Positions 52,179 to 59,977 of a DNA stretch of 64,000 bases are shown piece after piece (position 1 is the first letter of the stretch; the number at the start of each line of letters is the position of its first letter). Below the pieces are notes generated by a model. It was not told the DNA's origin. It saw only the letters and a program-made list of their open reading frames with translations, and made no database searches. Made by a program: the position numbers and the translations under genes. Source of the stretch: Pedobacter indicus (GTDB lineage Bacteria > Bacteroidota > Bacteroidia > Sphingobacteriales > Sphingobacteriaceae). The DNA lies in NCBI RefSeq assembly GCF_003449035.1, contig NZ_QRGB01000001.1:930001-994000 (forward strand), written 5' to 3'.

Positions 52179-54908
52179 TCAAGCGGAATCTACCCTTTCA
52201 ATTGTGTAAGATCCTTTTCCTGCTTCGAAGAAGATTGTATTCTTTCCGTCTTCTACCTGCGCATTTAACTCAACTTTTCCTCTTTTATTTTTTACGACCC
52301 ATTTCCCCGCTTCCAGTCCGGCTAAAGCTACCTGATAAACACCTTTTCCTTTTGAGGGGATATCAATCAAAAAGCTCTTATCAATCAATTCTGAGCTATT
52401 GCTCATACTGATGACACGATCAGCCAAGTAAATCACATAACTAACATCCGTTTCTTTGTAGTTTATTGGCAACGGTTCCGTGTTGCCATCCACGATCTGG
52501 AAGACAGTCAGGAACCGATCCCGTCCATTTGCATTCTCGGGCGAGATCATAATCCGATTAGCGCGACCCTCTGGGTGGCTTGACGGAGGTGCTTCAAATT
52601 GTGTTTCAAAAGCACTATTAGCTTTTTCGCCACTAAATATCTCAATTGTCCTCTTGTCCGGACTCGGCACTAACATCTGAACATGTGTCTTGCCAACCTT
52701 ATCTCCTCTTTTACTATTTAAGATCAGACCATCCGCTGTTTTCTCTGGAACGTTTAGGGTGTTTATCTGCCAATATTTTTTGAAATTCGGGTTGCTCGTC
52801 TGCATATCATCGGTTAAGATGATTGCCGCTGGCACTGATTCATTTTCTAGATTTAAAAACATAAAACTCCGCGTATATTTGCTGATTTTATAGGAATATG
52901 CTCCCTCTAAGTCGACCGAGAAATAACTGAAAGGAGGTTTCATTTCCGACGGTCCATAGCTTGCCGAAACGACTTTACCATTATCAAACCATGGATCAGT
53001 TTGCACCTGCTCTGCCGATGTTGGTGCACGTTGATTGAATCGCGCCCCTCCATCATTTGCCTTACTTCTGTAGAATTCTTCGTCCGGATCAACCGCTAAC
53101 ATCATGCTGTGTGAAATGGATCGTTTGTTAAAGCCCAGATCATAAGGAGTGCCATAGAATTTGTAAAGTCCAATATCACCCAGCTGGAAACCCCGATAGT
53201 AAAGTTGCATTGATCCAGCATCTGCATGCTGATGATTTCCAAAATGATAGCCACCACCTTTAATTTCTGCAACGACGTCGTCACTTTCATCACTGATATC
53301 CCATCCCGTTCGCGTGATCATTGAACCCAGTATAGGTCCAAAATCGATTGTCAGAGGCAGGCTTTCCAGACTTGGTTCAGCTTTAAGTTCCGGATCATTT
53401 AGCAATAAAAATAATACCGGATTGGAATTCAGACCTCCATGTCGCAAGAATTCACCTTTCACAACCGGGTCAGCCGAGTAGGCTGACATTAAGAACATCA
53501 CCATTGGCGACTTCCAATAGTAAGGTTTTCCCGGCGCACCAGCACCAAAACCATCCCCATCGCGCAGCATCTGCCCATTTGGTGTTCGCATATACAGGAA
53601 GTACTTGGAAACATCCTTGATATTATCATCAAAAGCGGGTTTATCGGTCATTCTGTACATCAACCAAGCAGCGTGCATTTCCCATGCAAACCGGTAAGCT
53701 GCATAACCTACTCCCTGATTGTGGCGTGGCGACTGGTATTCAAATTTTCGCATCGGTACAAGTGTTTCCAGTACAGCATAAGAAGTGTATTGGTAGGGTA
53801 GAGGGTTCTCATTGTAAATCGCGATACTCATAGCCAGCAAATCGCGGTTCACCTGAGCCTCATTCCCATGTCCGTTTACAATACTTGTTAGAAATGGCGG
53901 CCAGCCAATTTCCATATCATCGGCTAATCGCATCAAATTATTGACCATCAGCTTCTTTTCATCTTCCGTAAGGAGATCATAAGTCCAGTCGTATACTTCG
54001 GAAGCAATAAAAATAGCCCGTCCCATCTCTCGTGTAATATCCAACAGATTACCAAACTCCACATGAGACAAATAAGGCGCCATCAGTTCAATTGCTTCGC
54101 GACCGATTTCCCTATCGCCGGTCATCAGGTAATAAAATGCTTTCATCTCTGCAGCCACTTCCAAATCCGCATTGAAGGACATCTCCTCACTTGGGTCAAA
54201 TTCAAAAACGAACGGAACTAAAGCCGCTTTCTTTACTTTCTCCCAAGCCGCTTTGTGCTCGTCTGCCTGTAGGCGCGCTTTAACTAAAGGTAGGGTCTCC
54301 TTATTCACCAGTATTCTTGGGTGGGAAGCCGGTGGCGTCATCGTCGGCTTATAATTGACTGCAGCCTCAGGAACTTTCGGAGGTACATAAGTTTGCAATT
54401 GCAAATATTCCAAACGCACACCCCGTGGCAGCCAGATTTTAATTTCCTGTTCTTCACCAGTTAAAGCGAATTTTCCCGACCGCTGCAAAGGCCTGTCCCA
54501 CGGTACATATACTACCCGTTTCGTTGCCCGCTGATCATCGATCTGTATCCTCATGTACATCGATTCATATTTGCTCGATGCTTTCTTCATCAGCGCAGCT
54601 CCTTCTTCATCGGTCACCGCATAACTATGCATCACATAGCGTCCTGCATCTGGAGCCTTTACGCGGAAAATTAAATCTGGCTCATCCCGTTCACCCTCAA
54701 TCGCCTGTTCGATCCCGGACTTCAGCGTCACACCTTCCTTGTTGGTCAGTCGCTCGTCAGCCACTTTTTCACTGCTTTTCGTATTTATATCAGCCGTCGC
54801 CGCATTTAGACGAAAAGGTTTATTAGGGACAAATTCTATTGTTTGCGCAAGTAACGGTAACGTAACCGATATGGATAAAATCAAAATAAAGGTTAGCTTT
54901 TTGTACAT
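52179..54908 (-). CDS. Heparinase II/III-family polysaccharide lyase
   Basis: 909 residues. A signal peptide (1-21, ending LLAQ) is followed by a beta domain, an alpha toroid (about 200-480), and the C-terminal heparinase II/III-like beta domain with HFGNHQHADAGSMQL, where the catalytic or metal His residues are expected. Such lyases cleave uronate-containing polysaccharides. The substrate could be a heparin-like, alginate-like or other uronan; sequence alone does not tell. No SusC/SusD, sulfatase or regulator is nearby. Confidence 0.85.
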   Translation of the reverse strand: MYKKLTFILILSISVTLPLLAQTIEFVPNKPFRLNAATADINTKSSEKVADERLTNKEGVTLKSGIEQAIEGERDEPDLIFRVKAPDAGRYVMHSYAVTDEEGAALMKKASSKYESMYMRIQIDDQRATKRVVYVPWDRPLQRSGKFALTGEEQEIKIWLPRGVRLEYLQLQTYVPPKVPEAAVNYKPTMTPPASHPRILVNKETLPLVKARLQADEHKAAWEKVKKAALVPFVFEFDPSEEMSFNADLEVAAEMKAFYYLMTGDREIGREAIELMAPYLSHVEFGNLLDITREMGRAIFIASEVYDWTYDLLTEDEKKLMVNNLMRLADDMEIGWPPFLTSIVNGHGNEAQVNRDLLAMSIAIYNENPLPYQYTSYAVLETLVPMRKFEYQSPRHNQGVGYAAYRFAWEMHAAWLMYRMTDKPAFDDNIKDVSKYFLYMRTPNGQMLRDGDGFGAGAPGKPYYWKSPMVMFLMSAYSADPVVKGEFLRHGGLNSNPVLFLLLNDPELKAEPSLESLPLTIDFGPILGSMITRTGWDISDESDDVVAEIKGGGYHFGNHQHADAGSMQLYYRGFQLGDIGLYKFYGTPYDLGFNKRSISHSMMLAVDPDEEFYRSKANDGGARFNQRAPTSAEQVQTDPWFDNGKVVSASYGPSEMKPPFSYFSVDLEGAYSYKISKYTRSFMFLNLENESVPAAIILTDDMQTSNPNFKKYWQINTLNVPEKTADGLILNSKRGDKVGKTHVQMLVPSPDKRTIEIFSGEKANSAFETQFEAPPSSHPEGRANRIMISPENANGRDRFLTVFQIVDGNTEPLPINYKETDVSYVIYLADRVISMSNSSELIDKSFLIDIPSKGKGVYQVALAGLEAGKWVVKNKRGKVELNAQVEDGKNTIFFEAGKGSYTIERVDSA

Positions 54909-54999
54909 GAGAGTATAGTTGTTTTCAGTTTGTTTGGTTAATTCAATTCTAAAGATAAAGAAAAAAAAGAATTTAGGGTTGATTTGTTTAACGTTATGC

Positions 55000-55019
55000 T
55001 ACGAAAATTTCGTACCTTG
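55000..55019 (+). promoter_or_regulatory. Palindrome joined to a -7-like element before the small ABC pair
   Basis: TACGAAAATTTCGTA (55000-55014) is a perfect palindrome with one central base. Its last two bases begin TACCTTG (55013-55019), close to the TAnnTTTG consensus. A regulator bound here would block RNA polymerase. The first gene starts 20 bases further on. Confidence 0.45.
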
Positions 55020-55038
55020 TTGCAATACTCCAAGAATT

Positions 55039-55329
55039 ATGAAAGTCTGTCTCCATTTTTATAAGCGCATATTTGTAGCAAATTTTATGTTAGCTCTCTT
55101 ATTTTCGCTACTTTCTTTACCAGATCTCCTTTCCATGTTTAAAGCATTCGCCATTTCGTTGCCTACTTTCGCTTATGGACTGACGATTTATTTTTTCGAT
55201 CGATTTAAATACCAGTACTACCTGTATAATAATCTAGGCTACTCGAAAAAAAATCTAATTTTATTCGGATTATTAGTCAATGTCATACTATCTACCCTTT
55301 TGTTTGTCATCATTATTCTGACCAAATGA
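55039..55329 (+). CDS. Small three-helix membrane protein, partner of an ABC ATPase
   Basis: 96 residues from the ATG at 55039; the frame is open 40 codons earlier but that part has no coding character. Three hydrophobic segments (about 12-30, 36-52 and 72-94) surround a polar, aromatic loop (FFDRFKYQYYLYNNLGYSKKN). The YNNLGYSK part looks like the short coupling motifs in ABC permeases. I do not recognise the family by name. It overlaps the ATPase gene by 4 bases (ATGA), strong evidence that they act together. Confidence 0.75.
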   Translation: MKVCLHFYKRIFVANFMLALLFSLLSLPDLLSMFKAFAISLPTFAYGLTIYFFDRFKYQYYLYNNLGYSKKNLILFGLLVNVILSTLLFVIIILTK

Positions 55330-56006
55330 ATACTTTAGAAATCGATTCCGTTCGTTTGAGTTTTTCCAACTTTTCTCGAGAACAACGTATTTTAACAGAC
55401 TGTTACTTAAACTGCGTTTCAGGCGAAATCATCGGTGTTCTCGGTCGTAACGGTTGCGGTAAGTCCTCTTTATTCAAAATTATTTTTGGTTCGCTAAACC
55501 CGGCGAACAAACTCATACGCATTAATGGGGAGGTTTGCAGTCAACCTTTCAAGAAGAAGCTAGTAGGGTACATCCCACAGGTTAGCATTTTTCCGGGCGA
55601 TTTTACGGTCAATAAGCTTCTTAAATTTCTCTTCGGAAAGGAGCGCTTGGAGTCCATAAAGTCCTATGAACGTATCGAGTCCATCTTAAAAACCAAGATC
55701 AGGAAACTGTCGGGAGGTGAGTTAAAATACTTGGAAGTATTAACGATGCTCCACATGAATCATCCGTTTATTCTACTTGATGAACCCTTCTCTGGAGTAG
55801 AGCCCATCTATCAAAAAGAGATACAGGTTTTATTGAAAAGTAATCCCCAAAACAAAGGAATCTTGTTGACTGACCATAACTATCGGAACATCCTTGAAGT
55901 CAGTGACCGATTGTATCTGCTACGAGAGGGCGTGTTAAAGCATGTCACTGATTTTAGCGAGTTGGAGTTGTATGGATATGTCCCTTCGGGTACTTTTGGA
56001 AAGTGA
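55326..56006 (+). CDS. ABC transporter ATP-binding protein of unknown substrate
   Basis: 226 residues. Walker A is GRNGCGKSS, Q-loop YIPQVSIF, signature KLSGGELKYLEVL, Walker B and D-loop ILLDEPFSGVEPIY, H-loop TDHNYRN. All ATPase motifs are intact. The helical domain between Q-loop and signature is short. It has no usual permease; its only partner is the 96-residue membrane protein with which it shares a 4-base overlap. It differs clearly from LptB in this window. A role in export or in membrane-protein control is equally possible. Confidence 0.88.
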   Translation: MNTLEIDSVRLSFSNFSREQRILTDCYLNCVSGEIIGVLGRNGCGKSSLFKIIFGSLNPANKLIRINGEVCSQPFKKKLVGYIPQVSIFPGDFTVNKLLKFLFGKERLESIKSYERIESILKTKIRKLSGGELKYLEVLTMLHMNHPFILLDEPFSGVEPIYQKEIQVLLKSNPQNKGILLTDHNYRNILEVSDRLYLLREGVLKHVTDFSELELYGYVPSGTFGK

Positions 56007-56079
56007 AAACTCTGTTATTAGATGTCGCTACGATCTGTTAAATAAAGTTAATTATTTATTAGTTACCGGCTTATATTAA

Positions 56080-56087
56080 TAAGTTTG
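56080..56087 (+). promoter_or_regulatory. -7 element of the exported 242-residue protein
   Basis: TAAGTTTG matches TAnnTTTG, 39 bases before the ATG at 56127. No -33 TTG is evident. Confidence 0.4.
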
Positions 56088-56126
56088 ATCTAGCTACAAG
56101 TAGTTGTTATTCCGATTATAGAGACA

Positions 56127-56855
56127 ATGAATATACGCCTGATCCGAATTATTATTTTTTTGTGTTCCTTAGTTGCCATCGATATCCAAGCTCAAGACCG
56201 CAAAAAAATCAGTGGCATGGTCGTCCTCCATTTATCTGATTTCAATGACAACATTAAAGTACGTGATGTACAAGTCCATAACTTACAAACCAACGAACGT
56301 GTATCGCCCAACAACGTCGGCGCCTTTGTCCTTTCTGGCAAGATCGGTGATACTGTTATTGCATGTTTAACGGGTTATCGCGTCCGCACACATGTAATTA
56401 AAGAATATAATAGTCTTTTGATTGACATGGATAGTACTATCCAATTGAAAGAGGTTCCAATACTAGGTGTGCATAAGAGAAGAAACTACGAAGCGGAAAA
56501 GATTGAATATGCGAGACAAAGAGATATATATTATGGTGGAAAGCCTCCCATTGTTCTATTGTCTCCTTTCGGAGGCAGCCCAATAACTTTTTTTCGTGAG
56601 CTCTTCAGTAAAGATGCCCGGAAAATAAGGAGGTTGAACGCTTCTCTTTCTGAAGAATCTCAACAGGAAGAGATCGATTTGAAGTTTAACGCTGAAACTG
56701 TAAAAAATTTGCTCCCGGACATAAGCGATGAGGGTCTACAGATGTTTCTTACAGAATATCGGCCAGACTATGAACAAATTAAAAAGTGGTCAGATTATGA
56801 TTTCGTGAAATATATTACAAATAACTACAAAGAATTTCGTAAGAATAGAGAGTGA
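56127..56855 (+). CDS. Exported protein with carboxypeptidase-regulatory-like domain
   Basis: 242 residues. A signal peptide (1-22, ending DIQAQ) is followed by a beta-sandwich domain (about 28-110, KISGMVVLHLSD, then IGDTVIACLTGYR), the same plan as the gene at 14647-15285 though sequences differ. The second half is charged and helical (for example KDARKIRRLNASL and KKWSDYDFVKYI). Function unknown. Its stop is one base from the stop of the convergent gene. Confidence 0.78.
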   Translation: MNIRLIRIIIFLCSLVAIDIQAQDRKKISGMVVLHLSDFNDNIKVRDVQVHNLQTNERVSPNNVGAFVLSGKIGDTVIACLTGYRVRTHVIKEYNSLLIDMDSTIQLKEVPILGVHKRRNYEAEKIEYARQRDIYYGGKPPIVLLSPFGGSPITFFRELFSKDARKIRRLNASLSEESQQEEIDLKFNAETVKNLLPDISDEGLQMFLTEYRPDYEQIKKWSDYDFVKYITNNYKEFRKNRE

Positions 56856-56856
56856 T

Positions 56857-57165
56857 TTAATACTCAATCTGAAAATCCACTTCCTTGTCTTTATACGAGA
56901 TCGGGACGGTTACCATAAAGTGCACCATACTTAGCGCCTGGCAGTCCAGTTGATCGATATGAACTTGATAAACCAATTTGTCACCTACTAATCTGAGGTT
57001 CTGATCCTGTAATTCCGCACAGCGAGGGACATTAACCGAACCACCAATTATATAATGAGTGCTAAAGTCAATTTCTGGTGGATTTGCTATGCACGCTGTC
57101 TTCGATGCGTATTCTTCTTGAGTTTTCGCAGTAAATGGGTATTCCTCTTGTTTTGTTAACTGCAT
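56857..57165 (-). CDS. Hypothetical protein of 102 residues
   Basis: No family recognised. It has no signal peptide or membrane segment, contains three cysteines (in TACIANPPE, PRCAELQ, LDCQALS), and alternates hydrophobic and polar residues as in a beta-rich fold. It is convergent with the gene at 56127, with one base between the stops, and is divergent from the DHFR-like gene. Confidence 0.6.
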   Translation of the reverse strand: MQLTKQEEYPFTAKTQEEYASKTACIANPPEIDFSTHYIIGGSVNVPRCAELQDQNLRLVGDKLVYQVHIDQLDCQALSMVHFMVTVPISYKDKEVDFQIEY

Positions 57166-57219
57166 TCTCTGTAGCGCTGAGGGAATTAACTCGTTCTATT
57201 TATAGACCAATAAAACGCG

Positions 57220-57765
57220 ATGAAGAAAATAATTTTAGATCTGGCAACCACACTAGACGGATTTATTGAAGGTCCTAATGGAGAAATCGACTGGTGTATT
57301 ATGGATGAAGATATGGATTTTGGAGGGTTTCTTTCTAGTATCGATACCATATTTTACGGAAGAGTGAGTTACGATACTTGGGGTAATTTTCGACCTGGGA
57401 AAGACGCGAATGAAGCAGAAAGGGCATTATGGTCAGCTGTTCACAGCAAGAAAAAATATGTTTTTTCCAATACTCCAAAAGAAGGAGAAGAAGTGACCTT
57501 CATCAGTTCTGATCTTCCTCAAAAGGTAGCTGAAATTCAACTTCAAGAAGGTAAAGATATATGGCTTTATGGTGGTGCCAAACTAATTGAGACCTTCATG
57601 AAGCTGAATCTAATTGATATTTATCGCTTATCCGTTCACCCCACTGTCCTAGGGTCCGGTAAACCGCTGTTTGAAAACTTGCGACACCGCATTAACCTAG
57701 ATTTGCTTTTTGTAAACAGGTTTAAATCCGGCGTCGTGCAGCTCGTCTATAAAAACAAGAAATGA
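57220..57765 (+). CDS. Dihydrofolate-reductase-like (RibD C-terminal) family protein
   Basis: 181 residues. The start LDLATTLDGFIEGPNGEIDW, FYGRVSYDTWG, and DIWLYGGAKLIETFM near residue 115 fit the RibD_C/DHFR-like fold that binds NADPH. These solitary proteins are common, and their substrates are usually unknown; it is not the folate enzyme FolA, whose sequence plan differs. It stands 42 bases before the membrane methyltransferase gene. Confidence 0.9.
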   Translation: MKKIILDLATTLDGFIEGPNGEIDWCIMDEDMDFGGFLSSIDTIFYGRVSYDTWGNFRPGKDANEAERALWSAVHSKKKYVFSNTPKEGEEVTFISSDLPQKVAEIQLQEGKDIWLYGGAKLIETFMKLNLIDIYRLSVHPTVLGSGKPLFENLRHRINLDLLFVNRFKSGVVQLVYKNKK

Positions 57766-57807
57766 AATTTAACGTTCATACTTTAAAGCGATTAGAATAA
57801 AAGGTTC

Positions 57808-58497
57808 ATGGAGTTATACGGACAGGAAAGCAGAAGTATACCACAGAAAATTATTATTCATTTCATAGAGCTTTTGCTATTATGGTTATCTTTTTGGCTA
57901 CTATTCCAAGACGGAGGCAATAGGATAGCGAATGTCATTCACATATCCAATTCATTAGAAGGCTATGACCGGCGCATAATCATCTTCGCCTTTAATCTCA
58001 TTACCTTTATCAGGCTCGGTTATATGATGACATTTCTGTTAAAAAGAAAAATACAATGGGAAGAAAGTGTCAGTGTGCCCTTTGCCTTTGCTCTGTATTA
58101 CATAGGCTTCTCGCTTTTTGTGCTCCCCACATCCAAACCATTAGATGCTTTGGATGTTATTGCTGTTGTTTTATTTCTTGTCGGATCCGTATTAAACAGT
58201 GGCGGTGAGATATTAAGAGGTCGATGGAAAAAGAATCCCGAAAACAAAGGGAAAATTTATACCAAAGGGTTCTTTAAATATTCCCGCCATATCAACTACT
58301 TTGGCGATCTCTTATGGGTAAGCGCCTATGCTATTATTACCAGAAATTGGTATGCTATCAGTGTTCCAATCTTTCTTTTCTGTTTCTTTGCTTTCTTCAA
58401 CGCCCCAAAACTAGATGCATATCTTAAAAAGAAATACGGTAAGGGCTATGACGACTATGCAAAAAGCACAAAGATGCTGATACCTTTCATTTATTAA
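57808..58497 (+). CDS. Membrane methyltransferase-like protein (ICMT/DUF1295 type)
   Basis: 229 residues with about six membrane helices. The C-terminal part FKYSRHINYFGDLLWVSAYA and the end YLKKKYGKGYDDYAKSTK match the SAM-binding region of isoprenylcysteine carboxyl methyltransferase and DUF1295 proteins. In bacteria the substrates are mostly unknown and may be lipids or small molecules. It converges on the acetyltransferase gene 113 bases downstream. Confidence 0.82.
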   Translation: MELYGQESRSIPQKIIIHFIELLLLWLSFWLLFQDGGNRIANVIHISNSLEGYDRRIIIFAFNLITFIRLGYMMTFLLKRKIQWEESVSVPFAFALYYIGFSLFVLPTSKPLDALDVIAVVLFLVGSVLNSGGEILRGRWKKNPENKGKIYTKGFFKYSRHINYFGDLLWVSAYAIITRNWYAISVPIFLFCFFAFFNAPKLDAYLKKKYGKGYDDYAKSTKMLIPFIY

Positions 58498-58610
58498 TTT
58501 GAAATACTTACGGTAGTTAGTTTTTTTTGGCGGTTGTATTCTGACTTTCAAGTACCCAGATGTTTTTCACAAAAAGTGAAATAGCCTTGTCGGGCGCGAA
58601 ATGTTCCATC

Positions 58611-59165
58611 TTAGATCTCCTTCACGACCTTACACGGATTTCCGACGGCTATGACATTCGCAGGAATATTTTTGGTCACGACGCTGCCCGCTCCGATGAT
58701 CGAGTTATCCCCAATCGTGATACCAGGAAGAATAACCACGTTGCCGCCAACCCAAACATTATTGCCAATGACAATCGGTTTTGCATACTCCAATCCATCT
58801 TTCCTGCCTTGCGGATCTTGAACATGGTTAACCGTAAACAAGCTGACATTGGGTCCCAACAATACATCGTCGCCAATAGTAACCAAACCAACATCTAAGA
58901 TAGTACAGTTGAAATTCGAAAAGAAGTTGTTTCCGATATGGATATTATAACCATAATCACAATAAAAAGGCTGTTCAATCGTAAAGTTCTCTTTCGCAGA
59001 ACCCAGAATCGTTCTCGCCAGTGCTTGTTTGGCATCCGTTTCGGAAGGCGCCAATAAATTATATTGATGAATAAGATCCTTTAATCGGGCTCTGTCTTCA
59101 GTAAGGTCAGCTACATAAGGGCTATACACCTCTCCGCTGAGCATTTTTTCTTTTTCGGTTTTCAT
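58611..59165 (-). CDS. maa: Maltose O-acetyltransferase-like sugar acetyltransferase
   Basis: 184 residues from the ATG at 59165 (MKTEKEKMLSGE, the usual Maa start); a TTG five codons earlier overlaps the preceding frame. The N-terminal Mac domain is followed by a left-handed beta helix of hexapeptide repeats (IVIGNNVWVGGNVVILPG, DNSIIGAGSVVTK). The catalytic His is in FTVNHVQDP. It acetylates sugars or thiogalactosides with acetyl-CoA. It comes straight after a truncated glyoxalase-fold gene. Confidence 0.93.
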   Translation of the reverse strand: MKTEKEKMLSGEVYSPYVADLTEDRARLKDLIHQYNLLAPSETDAKQALARTILGSAKENFTIEQPFYCDYGYNIHIGNNFFSNFNCTILDVGLVTIGDDVLLGPNVSLFTVNHVQDPQGRKDGLEYAKPIVIGNNVWVGGNVVILPGITIGDNSIIGAGSVVTKNIPANVIAVGNPCKVVKEI

Positions 59166-59176
59166 ATAGTGGGCTA

Positions 59177-59446
59177 TCAATATGCTTGTCCAAAGGTCAG
59201 CAAATTATTGTCAGGATCAAGAATAGAAAACTCTATTTGTCCCCAGGGTTTTTTCTGTAAGCTGCCATTCGGGTGTATTATCCCTTTGTTTTCCGAGAAA
59301 GATTGATAAACCCCTTCAATATCGTCAGTTCGGAAATAAACCTGGCCATAATTTTCTTTTGGATCTAGCTCTTTAAATAAGAAAAGATGAATTTGAATCT
59401 GATCCTTCTCTGCCATCAGGTAGTCAGGGTAGTCGACGTCGCCGAT
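59177..59446 (-). pseudogene. VOC/glyoxalase-fold gene lacking its N-terminal half
   Basis: An ATG at 59416 gives 79 codons, but similarity to the fold continues ten codons upstream (IGDVDYPDYL) to a stop codon at 59447-59449. The retained part has IQIHLFLF, the metal-strand YGQVYFRTDDIEG and the C-terminal WGQIEFSILDPDNNLLTFGQ. The first beta-alpha-beta module of a normal protein of about 120 residues is missing. The sequence just upstream does not restore it in any frame, so a deletion or insertion has removed the start. Confidence 0.75.
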
Positions 59447-59472
59447 TTAATAATAGGATTTTGAGCACTCAA

Positions 59473-59682
59473 TTAACTACCACGCTTAAGGTTTTCGTTC
59501 AGTAGCCCTTGTATGCCCCCTGTATGGACATACTGGAACAGCCCTACGAGTATGTCCACACAGGGTTCACCGACCGGCCACCACGAGAGCATGTAAAAGC
59601 AGTCGCAATCCACCGCTTTTTTGTCGCGATTACACCGTGTTTTTTTTGAGGCTAAGTAGTAAGTTTGGACATAATAAAACAA
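59473..59682 (-). pseudogene. Uncertain coding remnant
   Basis: A 69-codon frame whose end, FQYVHTGGIQGLLNENLKRG, resembles the C-terminal HTGG segment of PLP-dependent ACC deaminase/D-cysteine desulfhydrase proteins. The N-terminal part has no coding look. The bases around it are richer in GC than the genes on either side. I treat it as a possible broken tail and not a working gene. Confidence 0.25.
59660..59667 (+). promoter_or_regulatory. -7-like element before the PhnB-type remnant
   Basis: TAAGTTTG fits TAnnTTTG and lies 26 bases before the ATG at 59694, so the broken gene may have kept its promoter. Confidence 0.35.
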
Positions 59683-59693
59683 TTGTAATAGCT

Positions 59694-59917
59694 ATGGCAC
59701 TAATCAATCCTCACATTAACTTCAACGGAAATGCCGAAGAGGCATTTACTTTTTACAAATCAGTATTTGGCGGAGAGTTTGCTAGAATTGTTCGTTTCAA
59801 AGACGTGGCAAGCTCGGAATTCCCGATATCAGAAAAAGAAGAAAATAAAATCATAGAGATAAATATGGAATTGAATGGATGGTAGATTTTGATCCAAACT
59901 ATAAAGGACAAATTTAG
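59694..59917 (+). pseudogene. PhnB/3-demethylubiquinone-methyltransferase-fold VOC gene with internal deletion
   Basis: The frame from 59694 reads a normal PhnB start (INPHINFNGNAEEAFTFYKS, VFGGEF) for about 63 codons and stops at 59885. In another frame the bases 59876-59917 code for WMVDFDPNYKGQI and a stop, which fits the C-terminal end of the same family (usually ...FGVQWM...). The middle of about 70 residues is missing, and the joint changes frame. The two ends therefore flank an internal deletion. Confidence 0.75.
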
Positions 59918-59926
59918 CCGAAAAAA

Positions 59927-59957
59927 TTGAACTAATTTGAAAATACGTTTATCTTTG
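59927..59957 (+). promoter_or_regulatory. Promoter of the copper-efflux genes
   Basis: A -33 TTG at 59927-59929 and a -7 TATCTTTG at 59950-59957 are 20 bases apart, the best full match to the Bacteroidota promoter in this window. The first gene starts 20 bases after the -7 element. Confidence 0.65.
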
Positions 59958-59977
59958 CTGCAGTTTTTTAGCTTCTC

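Noticed and set aside
58563-58581. TTTCAC-AAAAA-GTGAAA hairpin between convergent genes
   Set aside because: Six AU-rich pairs without a T-run are too weak to call as a terminator.
58560-58898. Plus-strand frame opposite the acetyltransferase
   Set aside because: The hexapeptide repeats of the acetyltransferase on the minus strand explain the open frame.
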